A DNA stretch of 64,000 nucleotides from DVED01 sp963838375 (GCA_963838375.1 CAWIQY010000008.1:186001-250000); one strand, 5' to 3'. Positions 27,531 through 38,989 are shown, counted from the first letter of the stretch. The notes: generated from the letters alone by a model not told the origin. Translations and numbers: made by a program.

Positions 27531-30500
27531 ATGGCTAAGCGTACGTCGATCTCAACCCTGAAACGGTGGTGGAGAAACACCCGAACCCAGAGTTACCGAG
27601 CCTTGTCGGGCTGGCTGCGCTCTGTCCTGCGTCCTGTGTTTCGAGCGGTTCAACAACCCCAGAATAGTCGATCGGGGTTCGTTTTGCCCACTGCGGCGTT
27701 GTTGCTGTTGGTGGTGTCGTTGGTGATTGCGGCGGTGTTGCTGCGGACGATTAACCGGACAGAACAGGTTGCGGGGATAAGGCAAGAAAAAGCACTTTAC
27801 AACGCTGCTACTCCGGCAGTTGATCGGGCGAAAGCCAAAATCGAGTATATGTTTACGCAGGATACTCGCCTCCCAGCTAAGGTTCCGTCTCAGGAACAGT
27901 TGCTCTCTATGATGCTCAACAACGGTAAGGAGGGAATTAAGCAGATCCTCCCAATCGCAGATAATCCTTACCTATTGAAAGATGAGAAGCCCATCAAAAT
28001 CAATGGATTGGATGTTCCCGCTTTGAACCTATGAAGAAGATAGCAACGGTGATGGGGTAAAAGATCTCGATGTCGCTTACTCAGTTACTTGGCTAGTTGA
28101 GGATAGTGAAGCTGGCTACGAAAAACTGAATGATACCCGAGCGCAAGCCGTTAAAGACCGGGCAAAAAAAATGTTTGTTCGCAGCGAACCGGCGCTAGCA
28201 GAAGAGAATAAGGACTGTCCAACACCAGAAGGTCAGCGGATTGAACGAGGATGGTTTAAAGACCCCAAGACGACGGCAGTTTTACATAAGAACTTTCAAA
28301 TTGATGCTTTTGCGGCTTCCAAAGAGGAAAATGGTACAGTTGCCACGTTAGAAGTCCAGCAAGATCGGCGGGCTAACCGAGCCAACAAATGGGGAGCTTG
28401 GTTCCGCAACGACTCAGATCTTCCCGGTTCGCCTTTCAACTGGAATGGAGCCATGTACACCAACGGCAGTGTGTTCGTTGGTCGTCCTACAGGAAACCGG
28501 GTTAGCGTGACTGCATTTTTGGTGAGTTCTCCGAAATCTTGTGTTTACCTATCGGGTGCTGACCAATCGGAGATCCGCATGGCTAATCCCAAAGAGGAGA
28601 AAGGAGCGAAGACAACTTACCAAGGACAAATTGTCAGTGGATTAATCAATACGGATGCTTATGGCAGCCAGTCGGTTTTTCACGTCTGGCGCGAGAAAGA
28701 GCAAGATCTTCGTGATGTTCTTAACAACACAGCTCTGGTGACGATTAATCCGGATACTGACTCTGTAAATGGATCGTTTAAGCCTTCAGACATCGCGCTC
28801 GATCCATTAGCACTGTTTACAGAAGACCGTACGGTTTTCCGAGGGGATGGACTGACCAAGGAAGGGCAAATTCAAGCCCAGTCCGAAACAGGACCTTTTG
28901 GTGTTAAGGAGAATCCCCGATTTATCAACGAGGTCAGCTCAGTAGACAGTCCTAAAGTTGATGATACTTACCGTGCCGACGATCGTTACGGGCCCATACC
29001 CGGTTATTGACGAAACCTGAAGATAACCTCATCGAACTTGGGAAGAAAACTGGAGATCCGATTACTGGCGAACCCCGTTTTACCAGCTTAGACCCAGTAG
29101 CAGACGGGGTAGGCGACGACCTGGACATGGGTCTGGATGGCTACTGGGAACGTCGTGCTTGGCGCGAAGGAATGCGGGTGATTACCGGGCAGCGGTTGGA
29201 GTTGGGGAACGATCCTTTACCCGTCGCTACGGATTACGTGAAGGAAGAATTGAATATTCCTGTAGTCAATCTCAATAATCGCAACCGAGAACACGAAACT
29301 TTACAGCGGCGGGGACTTCGAGATAACCCAGCGGCTGTTCAAGCGACTGCCATTTATCATTACACGAAACCCGGAAACCCCCAATTTCCTGTTGCTGCTT
29401 TAGCGACAACCGTTCATCCGGGAACGGCGGAAACCCTCAAACGCAGTGCGATTTTCGATAAATTTGAATTTACCTTTAAGACCCTACCAACAACAGCATT
29501 TGCCGGGACTTTCGGGGATAATCCGGAAGAGATAGCCGTCGATTTCTTCACCGGACGCGGGACGAATGGCTGGGAGTTTGATGTAGCTGACAGCTTTTTC
29601 AGCAATGCTGAAGTTCAGAAAGCCTTAAAAAACCTGGCTAACTTTGCTGGCGATCCTAAAGGGGCGTTTCCCCCTGTCCAAGAGGCAGGAGCAATTCACC
29701 CCTATCCACAATTAACCAAGTGGGGAAACTTCTCCAACTTGCGACAGACTTTAAATGACCCAACCAGTGGGACAGGAAGTTTAGCGGAGCAATCCAACCA
29801 ACATACAGCGGCTCTCACGTTGGGGATGTTAGCGTATAACCTGCAATATCTGGAGGCTTTTGACTATGCTCAAAACCAACCCTTGATCACAGCCTTAGAT
29901 GCAGATTTGGCGCTGTTATCCGATACGGATTTTGATAATGGTGAAATTCTGGTCAAACCGGATACGGCTGGTAAAAAGTTTGTCGAAATTTATTCACCGA
30001 ATTTAACAGCAGCCGGCACTCCTATTGTTAAGTTTAAAGGAGCGATCGTCACCCCAGAAGCCTACATAACAGCGCTGGAAGAGCGAGTCAACGAGACAGG
30101 AATAACGCCGGTAGTGCGTCAAAATCGTTTGAAAGTCGCTCAGACGGCTCGGTTGCTGTACTTGAAAGAGCAAACGAATCGCGATCGAACCTACGGATTC
30201 AGAGCGTCGCCGAACAATAAAACAGTAGGTTTACCCGCTGCACTGAAAAATTCGTTTACATATGTAGTCAGCCATGCTGACTCAGGCGCTGCCCCTGCTT
30301 CTGACTTAGAGTACGGAGGAATTAATTACGATCTACGGGCAGCAGCCACCCCAAATCCTTGGGTTGGAAACGATGAAAACCTTCAAAATACAGTTAAAGA
30401 AGTTAACTTTAACTGTAACTTTGGGGCGACAGGCAATAAATACTTTGGGTTAAATCTGCCAGGAGATGTCAATAAAGAGAAAACATTTATCCGACTGGCA

Positions 30501-32454
30501 TCGGCAATTTGTGGCATCAATGAGGACACTAACGGAGATGGCATTTTAACAAATACTACTGCCACAGGCGATTTCGATCTAGGCAATAATCAAACTCTGG
30601 ACTCGGTGAAGTATCCGTCGTTGTTTTACCTGTTTCCCAAAATCGCACATAACCACCTGGCTTCAGCCGCCTCTCCGGAAATCAAACAGCCTACAGTAGC
30701 GGCAGGTCTCGATCCAGCAGACAAATACTTAACAGACACCTACATTGCAGGTCTGGGGAATAATTATGACGCCATTACCGATCTGGGCTTGGTCGCTCTC
30801 AAACCCAAACCGATCGCCAATTGGACACTTCCAAATGAAGTAGTGAACTTACCCGGTGGTGATTGTCAAAACGATCACACCCTCAATAATCCCAATCCCA
30901 ATTGTAGTAAATACAACCTGGTTTGGGATGGCGTTAATGACCAAGCGTATCGCGTTGCCTTCAAAGATACAGCCTTGTTCAACGGTCGAGAAGGAATGAA
31001 TGTTCGGGCACTGAACCTGGATTTGGAACTTCTCAAGGATGAACAGATTAATGGGGATACCTGGTTGGCAGGTGGAAACTCTTCTCAGTTTTATGAAGGA
31101 GGGATGGTTTATGCTTTCCGAGAAGATACTGTACGGGAAGATGCGATCGCCCGATCTGCAAAAGCGAACTGGAACGCCTGCGATTCAGCAAATAACATCA
31201 TCAAAGCAACTTGCCGTACAGATGTAACTAAAGTTCAAGATCCACCAGTCAATGCGAACAATGGCATTAGTCCTAAACCCGTTGATTTCTATGCCGATCC
31301 CGATCGACGTCCCTATGGCTTCCGCTTGATTAACGGATCTAACCTCGATCGTCCAACAAAGGGAGGCAATATCGTTTACGGGATGAGCTTCATCTCCGAC
31401 AACCCCGCCTATATTCAAGGCGATTTTAACTGTCACGGAAGTTGCGACGAGCCCCACTTCGGAGGTGAAAGGTCAATCGCTGTTAGAGATTCCTTCAAGG
31501 GAGTTACGAGACAATCCAATAAAGTTCTATAGTCGGGGGAAAGACAATCCCAGTTATGCGAAAAAAGATACGGACAGTTGGCGGACTACTGAAGTCCTGG
31601 TGGATGCTGTAACGATTCTGTCCGATAACTTCTGTGATGGCAGTATTGAAGATGGCATCATTACCACAGGGGATGCGATCGTTCCTGCGAATTGGCAGCG
31701 GCATTTAGGGAAAGACGAGTTAAAACGCAATCTAACCTTGGCAAACCCACCCTTGCAAAAGATTTACGGTTGCCAAAATGCCGCTACACCCTATACTTCC
31801 TACCTAAACCAAAATCGACCGAATCAAGCTGGCACGCTATACAATGTCTGGCTACGGGAAAATCCAGCCGATTTGGGTTCCCCAATTCAGATCTCGAAAA
31901 ATGGGAACCCCATGCTCAGCACTCCTATAGCGGTTGCAGGTCAGCCAGACTATAACTATAAAGGGAAATATTTGACGATCGCGGAGGGTGCAACCAAAGG
32001 CACTTCAAAGATTAAGCCGCTCATTACAGCCAAAAAGCAAGTTGTGAGTGCGATGCTTCTGAGTAATCAGGTTCCCTCCCGTTCTGGACAGTCCAATGGT
32101 GGGCTGCAAAACTTCCCTCGATTTATTGAAGACTGGGGAGGCACTAACTTAGTCTTCACGGGTTCACTCGTGCAGAGTAACTTCAGCACATCTGCTACGG
32201 CTCCCTTCGATCTTGATGCCTGGGAACCCAAGCAACAGCCTGTAGTCAGCAGTACGGATAATATCCCCTACTACTTCCCACCCGATCGTCTTTGGGGTTA
32301 CGATACGGGGTTACAGTTGGTTCCACCCGCTGCAATTGCCAGCCGTTTGATTACGATTTCCCCCACTCGTAGCGAGTTCTACCGCGAACTTCCCGTTGAC
32401 GATCGATATATCAAAAACTTGAGTTGTGCGATCGGTAAAGGTGAAGGTTGTTAG
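27531..32454 (+). pseudogene. hpsA: Hormogonium polysaccharide secretion pseudopilin HpsA, frameshifted
   Basis: Read through, ~1640 residues, the size expected of HpsA. A basic N-terminus precedes a pilin-like hydrophobic helix (RSGFVLPTAALLLLVVSLVI). The long extracellular part includes HpsA-like stretches (YGPIP, GFRLINGSNLDRP, LVDAVTILSDNFCDGSIEDG). The frame breaks at 28026-28027 (AA), at 29002-29015 (probably GG and AAA each one base too long), and at 31464-31465 (GG). Removing one base at each restores a single frame with no other stops. HpsA is needed for polysaccharide secretion and gliding of hormogonia in Nostoc. It heads the hpsABC-pseudopilin run. Confidence 0.88.
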
Positions 32455-32563
32455 GTAAAAGGTAATGCGCTCATTTATTGGGCGCTCCTCAAGTTGAGTC
32501 TGGCAACCCATCAAACGAAGAGAAGCTTGACCTCATTCTGGTTTCTCTCAAGGAGCAATCATC

Positions 32564-33290
32564 ATGAACACGAATATTCAGACCATTAAACACCTGCGAA
32601 AAAAAGACTCAGAACGGGGACTAACTTTGATGGAAGTCCTAGTTGCCGTTCTGATGGTTTCTGCCGTCTTGGTTGCCATTACACCCCCGATTTTCCTCAC
32701 CGTTGCTACTCGCGTCCAAAACCGCAAGGCAGAACAAGCCTTGCAGTTGGCGAACGGGGAAATTGACCAAGTTCGAGTCTTGGTTCAGGAGGGAATTACG
32801 GGAAGGACCAAAGGCAGTGTCAATCAACTTCCCAAGTTGGCGTCAGGAGTGACGACTATTGCAGAAGTATGAACCACCTAGCTCAAAGGACGGAAGGTTA
32901 CAGTCTACAAACTATGAGTGTTCTACATACGATAAGGCTAAGGCTCCCCAACTTGATGTGACAACAGCTAGACAGGTAGATGTTAACGGAGATTGTCTAC
33001 CTGATTTCTTGGTACAAACCTTTCGCAGCAACGAGCAAAATATTCTGCGCGGAGGTCTTCCTGTTCCCGTTGTTTTTCGCGTCGGTGTCCGAGTTTACAG
33101 CATTTCCGCGAATTTTGAAGGTCTGGAAACGGGTCAAGCGTCCTTGCAATTAACCACAGGAGAAGGTCAACAAACCAAGCGACCCCTCGCTGTAATGTAC
33201 ACTGTTTTGGGACAGGGAGACTCAGGATCAGGAGATGCACTGGAGAAATATCGGTGTTTTGCTGGGAGCGGAGGTGTTGATTGTGAGTAG
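32564..33290 (+). pseudogene. hpsB: Hormogonium polysaccharide secretion pseudopilin HpsB, frameshifted
   Basis: About 242 residues when read through. The type IV prepilin-like start SERGLTLMEVLVAVLMVSAV has the G/LTLMEV cleavage context. The second half (DVNGDCLPDFLVQTF, PVPVVFRVGVRVYS) is in the next frame. The break lies at 32861-32870; removing one A at 32865-32866 joins the halves as AEYEPPSS. It follows hpsA by 109 bp. Pseudopilins of this set are thought to form a type IV-pilus/T2SS-like device driving polysaccharide export. Confidence 0.82.
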
Positions 33291-33461
33291 GGGTTCTCAA
33301 AAAGATGAATTACACCCCTTAAAAGGGAGGGTTTAACTAGAAGTTAGGCATCCCACCCGAGTTTAGAAACAAAACCTGCTCCTACGAAAGTTAGGGAATC
33401 GACTGTGTAAGTTCTGCTCTTAACCGCTCAGTCCAGTTCGTAAAAATTGAGTTAACCCATC

Positions 33462-34515
33462 ATGTCTCTTCGATATTTAAATTCTTGGTTTAAACTTCTT
33501 GTAAAACGACAAAAACGTTCCTTAATTCTCGAAAAAGCTTCTGGATTTACTCTAATAGAACTTCTGGTAACAATCATTTTAGGTAGTGTTATTATCGCTG
33601 CATTAATGGGTTTAGTGGTGGAACTTTTGACCACTGATGCGCGAGAAACGGCTCGTACGGAAACCGAACGAGAAATGAACATGGCTCTGGATTATATCAG
33701 TCGGGATATACGCGAAGCCGTGTATGTTTATGATGGAGCCTGCTTAGCTGATGTGGACGTACCGGGTACAGCTGAAGGCGTTGCCGAACAATGCTCGGGA
33801 CTGGCTGCCAAGCTTAAGAACATTAGCCAAATCAAAGATCCGAAAGCTCCCATTCTTGCATTTTGGAAATTTGAAGACTTGCCAGAAAGTGTGGGTTGTG
33901 TTTCTGGAGGTAAAACTGATGTCCCGTGTCTAGCAGGTCGCAGCTACAGCCTAGTTGTCTATTTCCTGGTGAAAAATTCGCCGGAATCAACCGTGGAAAG
34001 GTTTAGCGCGAATCGAGCGATACGAACTACCTAGATATAATAGCAGTAGTGGTCGTGAAATTTACAGTAAAGACCTCGATCCCAATGGAGAGCTTGGATT
34101 TACCGGTTGGCCAGGGACATTGACCCCACCTTACGCGGGGGGAACTGCTGCAACTTTAGTGGATTTTGTGGATAGTCGGTCTTTGGATGATGCCGCTCTG
34201 AAAAAAGCATTGGGCGATCAATCAATCAGTATTAGTTGTCCCCCACAGTATGTTTTGACTCCACATGAGAAGACTTTAAGTGAGAGTGGTTTTGCGAACG
34301 TGAGAAATTTTTATGCTTGTATTAAAGTTCCAGAGGAGTTGAAACCTAAAACAACAACGGCAGACGAAGCAGGAGCTTTTAACCAGAAGGTGATTTTGTT
34401 CGTGCGAGGAAATGCTTCTGGAAAACCTGGAATTAAAACGGCAAACGAAGGCTATATGCCATCGATCGCCACTCAAGTTCTCAACCGAGGCGTTATCGAT
34501 AAAATTCCTCAGTAG
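33462..34515 (+). pseudogene. hpsC: Hormogonium polysaccharide secretion pseudopilin HpsC, frameshifted
   Basis: About 350 residues when read through. The prepilin-like leader KASGFTLIELLVTIILGSVI is typical, followed by a PilW/HpsC-like body (MNMALDYISRDIREAVYVYD). The frame shifts at 33991-33992: dropping one C gives ESTWKGLARIERYELPRYN and then continues to the stop at 34515. The second part ends with RGNASGKPGIKTANEGYMPS. It lies between hpsB and a GspH-like pseudopilin, and all four are on one strand. Confidence 0.82.
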
Positions 34516-34554
34516 TGTAAATTTATAGCTCTCGTATTTCGAGGACACAATACC

Positions 34555-35100
34555 ATGTATCGATCGCGCAATTCTAAAAAATCTACCGCCGGCTTCACCC
34601 TCATCGAACTCCTCGTTGTCATCATCATGGCGGGAGTTCTGGCAGCCATCGCCGCCCCCGGTTGGCTGGCATTCATGAACCGCCAGCGAGTTAATTCTGC
34701 CCAGGATCAGGCATTTCAAGCCCTACGCAAGGCGCAAGCCAATGCCATTCGGGAAAAACGGACTTGGGAAGTGAGTTTCCAGGAAAAAGACGATCGTTTG
34801 CAGTGGTCTACCCATTTAGAGTCGGGTGGCGGTGCAGTGGCGTGGACGGACTTACCGGAAGGCAATGCCGATCGAATTAAGATCGACCGACTGCTTCTGA
34901 TTTAACCCCAGTAGTGAAAGCTGCAAAGCGGGTACAGTATTGCGTTAAGTTCGAGGATCGAGGCCTTGTTGCTGAAGATGTAGCCGGAACAGCAAATTAC
35001 CTTTACCACGGTAGATGACAAGGACGGTCCTAAGCGTTGTGTTTATGTGGCAACGATTCTGGGTTCTCTGCGGACCGATCGCGATGATGGCTGTTCGTAA
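34555..35100 (+). pseudogene. GspH/FimT-like pseudopilin (HpsD-position), frameshifted
   Basis: Read-through length ~181 residues. A strong class III-like prepilin leader (STAGFTLIELLVVIIMAGVL) with AAIAAPGWLAF is typical of GspH/FimT pseudopilins. Two breaks occur. Near 34888-34892 a base appears to be missing. At 34994-34996 (AAA) one base too many leads to GTAITFTTVDDKDGPKRC and the shared C-terminus CVYVATILGSLRTDRDD. The stop is at 35100. By position it corresponds to hpsD of Nostoc, but I do not assign the symbol with confidence. Confidence 0.75.
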
Positions 35101-35263
35101 ACGATTTCTGTGATTTCAACCGTAGATTTGGTGATCGCTTTACACTTCTATCTCATTGTTTCAGTAACTTTACTGATTTAAAAACCGGGTAAAAACACTG
35201 AGGCTTCTGACTTGATTCCCAGGCTAAAATCGGCGTAACAACCTGATTTTAGTCTTTTTTGGG

Positions 35264-35816
35264 ATGCCGATTCATAAGAATACTCTGATTTTGCTTCGAG
35301 CCTCACATTCCTCAACAAAAGGGTTTACCCTAATTGAGGCGCTGGTGGTGATTCTGATGAGTGGAGATATTGGCAGCGATCGCAGCTCCGAGTTGGATAG
35401 CATTCAAGGATCGACAAACCCTCAACACCGCCCAAGATGCCGTTTTCCTGGCTATGCGAGACGCTCAAACCCAAGCGCTACAGACCAAAGGCACGTGGCA
35501 AGCCAGTTTCCGAGAAAATCAAAGCGTGGTTCAGTTCGCCGTTCACTCTGCCAAAGCAGACCCCAACACCGCCGCTTGGCAATCCCTAGACCCCGCGGTG
35601 CGCCTGGATGCGGAAACCACCTTACGAGAGTCTGGTGGCGTGAGGCGGATACAATTCAACTACCGGGGACACGTCAACGGTCAACTGGGACGAGTGACGC
35701 TCTCGAGTAAGAATGGTGGAACTACCAAACGTTGTGTGATTACTTCGACGTTATTGGGGGCGTTGCGAAAATCTCGAGAGCAGTCGAAGTCGGTGGGTGG
35801 CAAGTCTTGTTATTGA
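35264..35816 (+). pseudogene. Second GspH/FimT-like pseudopilin, frameshifted
   Basis: Read-through length ~184 residues, and a clear paralogue of the preceding gene. The leader STKGFTLIEALVVILMSG continues, after a break at about 35364-35368, as ILAAIAAPSWIAFKDRQTLN. The C-terminus TTKRCVITSTLLGALRKSRE parallels RCVYVATILGSLRTDRDD of its neighbour. One extra base around GGAGATA explains the break. It ends inside the start of a palindromic repeat cluster (35805 onward), so the last residues may be repeat-derived. Confidence 0.75.
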
Positions 35817-36043
35817 TGTCAAACCGCCAAGGACTTAAGTCCCTGGCTCATCGCTCAACTCGTCTAAAGACGACTAGCCGATTGATAGAACTCAATGGAC
35901 AACCCTCGATGGAGAGTCTTCTGAAGAGGACTTGAGCGATGAGACAGGGGTTTAAACCCCTGGCGGACTTCTTGTTATTGATGTCAAACCGCCAAGGACT
36001 GAAGTCCGGCTCATAGCTCAACTCGTCTAAAGACGACTAGCCG
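35805..36043. repeat. Cluster of three palindrome-bearing repeat units
   Basis: Two direct copies (35805-35882 and 35970-36043) flank one inverted copy (~35917-35968). All share CCGCCA, a short palindrome, CTCATCGCTCAA (one base differs in the third copy), and a second palindrome. The first palindrome is GGACTTAAGTCC, GGGTTTAAACCC or GGACTGAAGTCC. The second is TCGTCTAAAGACGA in the direct copies. Stem bases change on both arms together, which suggests selection for the fold. No transposase is inside; it resembles a small non-autonomous element. Confidence 0.8.
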
Positions 36044-36072
36044 AATTATGGAGATCAATTGGCAGATGTTGC

Positions 36073-36309
36073 CTACAGCTTGTTCAGGTTGATTCCGGCT
36101 TCTTTCGCCATGGCGGCTAACCCTTTTCTTTCCAGGGTTTTGATGGCGGTGGTGGATAACCGCAATCTCACCCAGCGATTGCCTTGGGACCACCAAACTC
36201 GCTTCCATTGCAAGTTGACGTGTTGTAATTTATGGTTGCGGATGTGGGAGTGAGAAATGGTAAAGCCGTTGTTGGCTTTTTTCCCGGTTAATTGACATTT
36301 ACGCGACAT
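36073..36309 (-). CDS. rpmB: 50S ribosomal protein L28 (bL28)
   Basis: 78 residues, full length for the family. It begins MSRKCQLTGKKANNGFTISH and continues with KLQHVNLQWKRVWW and VRLRLSTTAIKTLERKGL, all bL28 signatures. It is basic, as expected for a large-subunit protein. It is surrounded by repeats on both sides and lies downstream of htpG on the same strand, with 304 bp between. Confidence 0.97.
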   Translation of the reverse strand: MSRKCQLTGKKANNGFTISHSHIRNHKLQHVNLQWKRVWWSQGNRWVRLRLSTTAIKTLERKGLAAMAKEAGINLNKL

Positions 36310-36401
36310 GAGAATCTCCTATGACGATCGATGTGGGACGGATGGCTTAAAAATGGGTATTGAATGCCCAATTTCCCATCATACCAAAGAGCCGTCAAAG
36401 A

Positions 36402-36595
36402 GAAGGGTGCGTTTCGTGCCTCGACAATAATAAATCCCAAAAATAAACCCAAACCCCTGTAGGGGCGAAGCATTCGGTAAGAAGTTTTCTGGTCAAAGCA
36501 ACAATCTATACCCGAATGCTTCGCCCGTTCTTCGCCCGTTCCGTGGCTTGGCAGCGACGTTAGAAGGGTGTGTTGAGGCACGAAACACACCCTTC
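36402..36595. repeat. Fold-back element with nested inverted repeats
   Basis: The outer arms at 36402-36422 and 36575-36595 are complementary over 21 bp with one mismatch (GAAGGGTGCG... and ...ACACCCTTC). Inside them, CGAAGCATTCGG (36466-36477) pairs with CCGAATGCTTCG (36512-36523) as part of a 15-bp match. A REP-type hairpin AAGGGTGTGTT / AACACACCCTT sits at the distal end (36564-36594). The whole fills the gap between htpG and rpmB and looks like a MITE-like or REP composite. Confidence 0.8.
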
Positions 36596-36613
36596 GAGCT
36601 GACCCCTAGAACT

Positions 36614-38664
36614 TTACTTGGCGGCGACGTTGGTTAAGCGGGTGAGAACTTGGTTCGATCGTTCGACAAAGTTTTTCATCCCTTCGGCATCAAAGCTTTT
36701 TTGTGCCATTAACGCCAAGTCGTAGACGTGCTGACAAATCAAGTTAGCCAACTCTCCAGAGGGCGATGTACCATCAGTTTGAACGATGCTACCTTGACTG
36801 AGAGACACCAGGTTTTGGATTGTGGGATGTGCCGTATTGACGACCAAGATATGCTCGTCGGGGAACATGGAAGTTTCCTGTTGCAGGAGGGCAGTCATAT
36901 CGCGCAGGCGGCGCATGGCTTCGGGTAGCAAGACCATTGCGGGCGGGGCGCTTTGGGGGTTGTCAGATTTGAGGGCTTCGGTACGGATGGTGACACCGGG
37001 CTTATTAATCGCTTTCTCGAATAAATCCTTCACCAATTCGCTGCGAGTTTTGTTGGTTTTGGGATCGACAATTTCGGTGTCATTTTCCTTGTTCAACAAA
37101 GTGTCATCGAGTTCGGCATCGACCCGCGAGAACTTGACTTCGGATCGATCGCGCTCGAGATAGCTGATAAAGTGGGTATCGATGAAACGAATCGAGAAAC
37201 AGAACTTCTAATCCCTGACCTTTGTGTAATTCGACATAGGTCGCTTGGGTCACGGGATCGTTGCAGTAGAAAACACGGTTTTCCTGTTTGACTTTGTTTC
37301 GTTCCAGGTATTCTTCGAAGGTGCTGTAGGATTCCCCGTCAGCGGTGATTCCCTGTGCTGGAGTGACATCTTGCCAAGCATCCCCCTCTTCGGTTTCCAC
37401 TTGGACGGCGGGTTGTATCTTCGACAGCCGGGGAAAGTTGGGCAGTGGTACGATAGATGATAATGTCTTCGATCTGTTTTTTAAACTTGTCGTCGTTCAT
37501 GTAACCGAACTTGACAAAGGTTCCGAGATCTTTCCAGCATTTAAGATACTGTGCTTTATCGTCTTTGTACAGTTCTTTGAGTCGATCGGCAACTTTCTTG
37601 GCGATGAAATCGGCAATTTTGCGGACGGTGCGATCCATCTGCAAGGCGCTACGAGAGACGTTGAGGGGAATATCCGGACTGTCGATGACTCCGCGCATGG
37701 GAAGGAGGAATTTGGGGATAATTTCCTCGCAATGGTCGCTGACGAATACCCGATTGCAGAAGAGTTTCAGGTTGCCTTGGGTGACATCGACATCGGGTTT
37801 GAGTTTGGGGAAGTAGAGGATGCCGTTGATGTCGAAGGGGTAGTCGGTTTTCAGGTGAACCCACAGCAGGGGTTCTTCTTGGAAGGGGTAGAGGTAGCGA
37901 TAGAATTCGAGGTAATCTTCGTCCTTGAGATCTTGGGGAGACTGGCGCCAAATGGCTTTGTGTTGGTTGATGACTTCGCTGTCGGGTTTGTCGGCGTCGC
38001 CTTCAGTGTCGCTTTCGCCTTCTTCACTCACCGCTTTGTCGATGCCGAGTTCGATGGGAACCGGCATGAAGTCGCAATAGGTTTTCACCAGTTGCTTGAT
38101 GCGAGAGGGTTCTAAATATTCGGCTTCTTCGTCTTGTATGGTGAGAATGATAGTGGTTCCGGGTTCGGTCCGGCTGGACTCTTCCAGTTGGAAGGCGGGA
38201 GAACCGTCGCAAGTCCAATGTACCGCTTGCGCGCCGTCTCTCCAGGAGAGGGTATCGATTTCGACTTGGGAAGCGACCATGAAGGAGGAGTAGAATCCGA
38301 GTCCGAAATGACCGATGATGGGTTGGTCGGCGCCGCCTTCATATTTTTGGATGAATTCTTCGGCGCTGGAGAAGGCGACTTGGTTGATGTATTTTTTTAC
38401 CTCGTCGGCGGTCATGCCGATGCCGTTGTCGGTGATGGAGAGGGTTTTTTTGTCTTTGTCGATGTCGAGGCGGATTTTGGGTTCGCTAATTTGGGTGCTG
38501 ACTTCTCCGGCGTAGGAGACCATTTTCAGCTTTTCGATCGCATCAACAGCGTTGGAAATCAGTTCCCGCAAGAAAATTTCGTGGTCGGAGTAGAGCGCTT
38601 TCTTGATTATCGGGAAGATATTCTCGGTATGGATTGTAATGTTGCCTTGTTCGAGTACAGTCAT
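36614..38664 (-). pseudogene. htpG: Molecular chaperone HtpG (Hsp90), two frameshifts
   Basis: Read through, ~680 residues, normal for cyanobacterial HtpG. The GHKL ATPase domain shows FLRELISNAVDAIEKL, DNGIGMT and GHFGLGFYSSFMVA. The middle domain contains YPFDINGILYFPKLKPD and VFVSDHCEEIIPKFLLP. Two breaks occur. Dropping one base at 37410-37412 (GGG) restores DTTAVQVETEEGDAW. Dropping one at 37195-37197 (AAA) restores FLDSFIDTHFISYLERD. The C-terminus LTRLTNVAAK is intact. Since HtpG helps cyanobacteria survive heat and oxidative stress, two homopolymer frameshifts and no other damage make a sequencing artefact a serious possibility. Confidence 0.9.
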
Positions 38665-38789
38665 AACCTCTATCCGTTAGTAAACGATCGTCACATAGAT
38701 TGATTTTGACCGATCGATCGGCATTTGGCGCGGTGGGTTCCCCTAAGTTAAGATTCGGATCTCCTTACTTTTGGGGATGGCTAGAGTAG

Positions 38790-38966
38790 GATGCGTTAAG
38801 CGAAGCAACGCATCATCAAGCGAAGCAACGCATCATCAAGCGAAGCAACGCATCATCAAGCGAAGCAACGCATCATCAAGCGAAGCAACGCATCATCAAG
38901 CGAAGCAACGCATCATCAAGCGAAGCAACGCATCATCAAGCGAAGCAACGCATCATCAAGCGAAGC
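38790..38966 (+). repeat. REP sequence continuing into a 20-bp tandem array (8 copies)
   Basis: A REP palindrome (GATGCGTT...AACGCATC, 38790-38814) runs into eight perfect copies of AAGCGAAGCAACGCATCATC (38798-38957) and a 9-base partial copy. The array lies directly upstream of the RAYT gene. The units have no spacer-like variable parts, so this is not CRISPR. It appears to be an amplification of the REP 3' half. Confidence 0.95.
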
Positions 38967-38989
38967 TTCAAAATCAATCAACCTTCACT

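Noticed and set aside
27531..35816. Programmed ribosomal frameshifting as an explanation for the hps genes
   Set aside because: The breaks occur at varied short homopolymers without a common slippery heptamer or downstream stem, and also affect htpG and the YyaL-like gene.
37345..38115. 256-codon plus-strand open frame opposite htpG
   Set aside because: It lies fully within the conserved htpG coding sequence and its translation has no recognisable fold or motif.
38798..38966. Short regular repeats that could be mistaken for a CRISPR array
   Set aside because: The 20-bp units are directly adjacent, with no spacers, and derive from the flanking REP sequence. No cas gene is present.
38771..38989. 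Array-encoded N-terminal extension of the RAYT as a real domain
   Set aside because: The translation simply repeats the 20-bp unit, and the conserved RAYT fold begins at 38990. It is mentioned as a finding but not annotated as coding.
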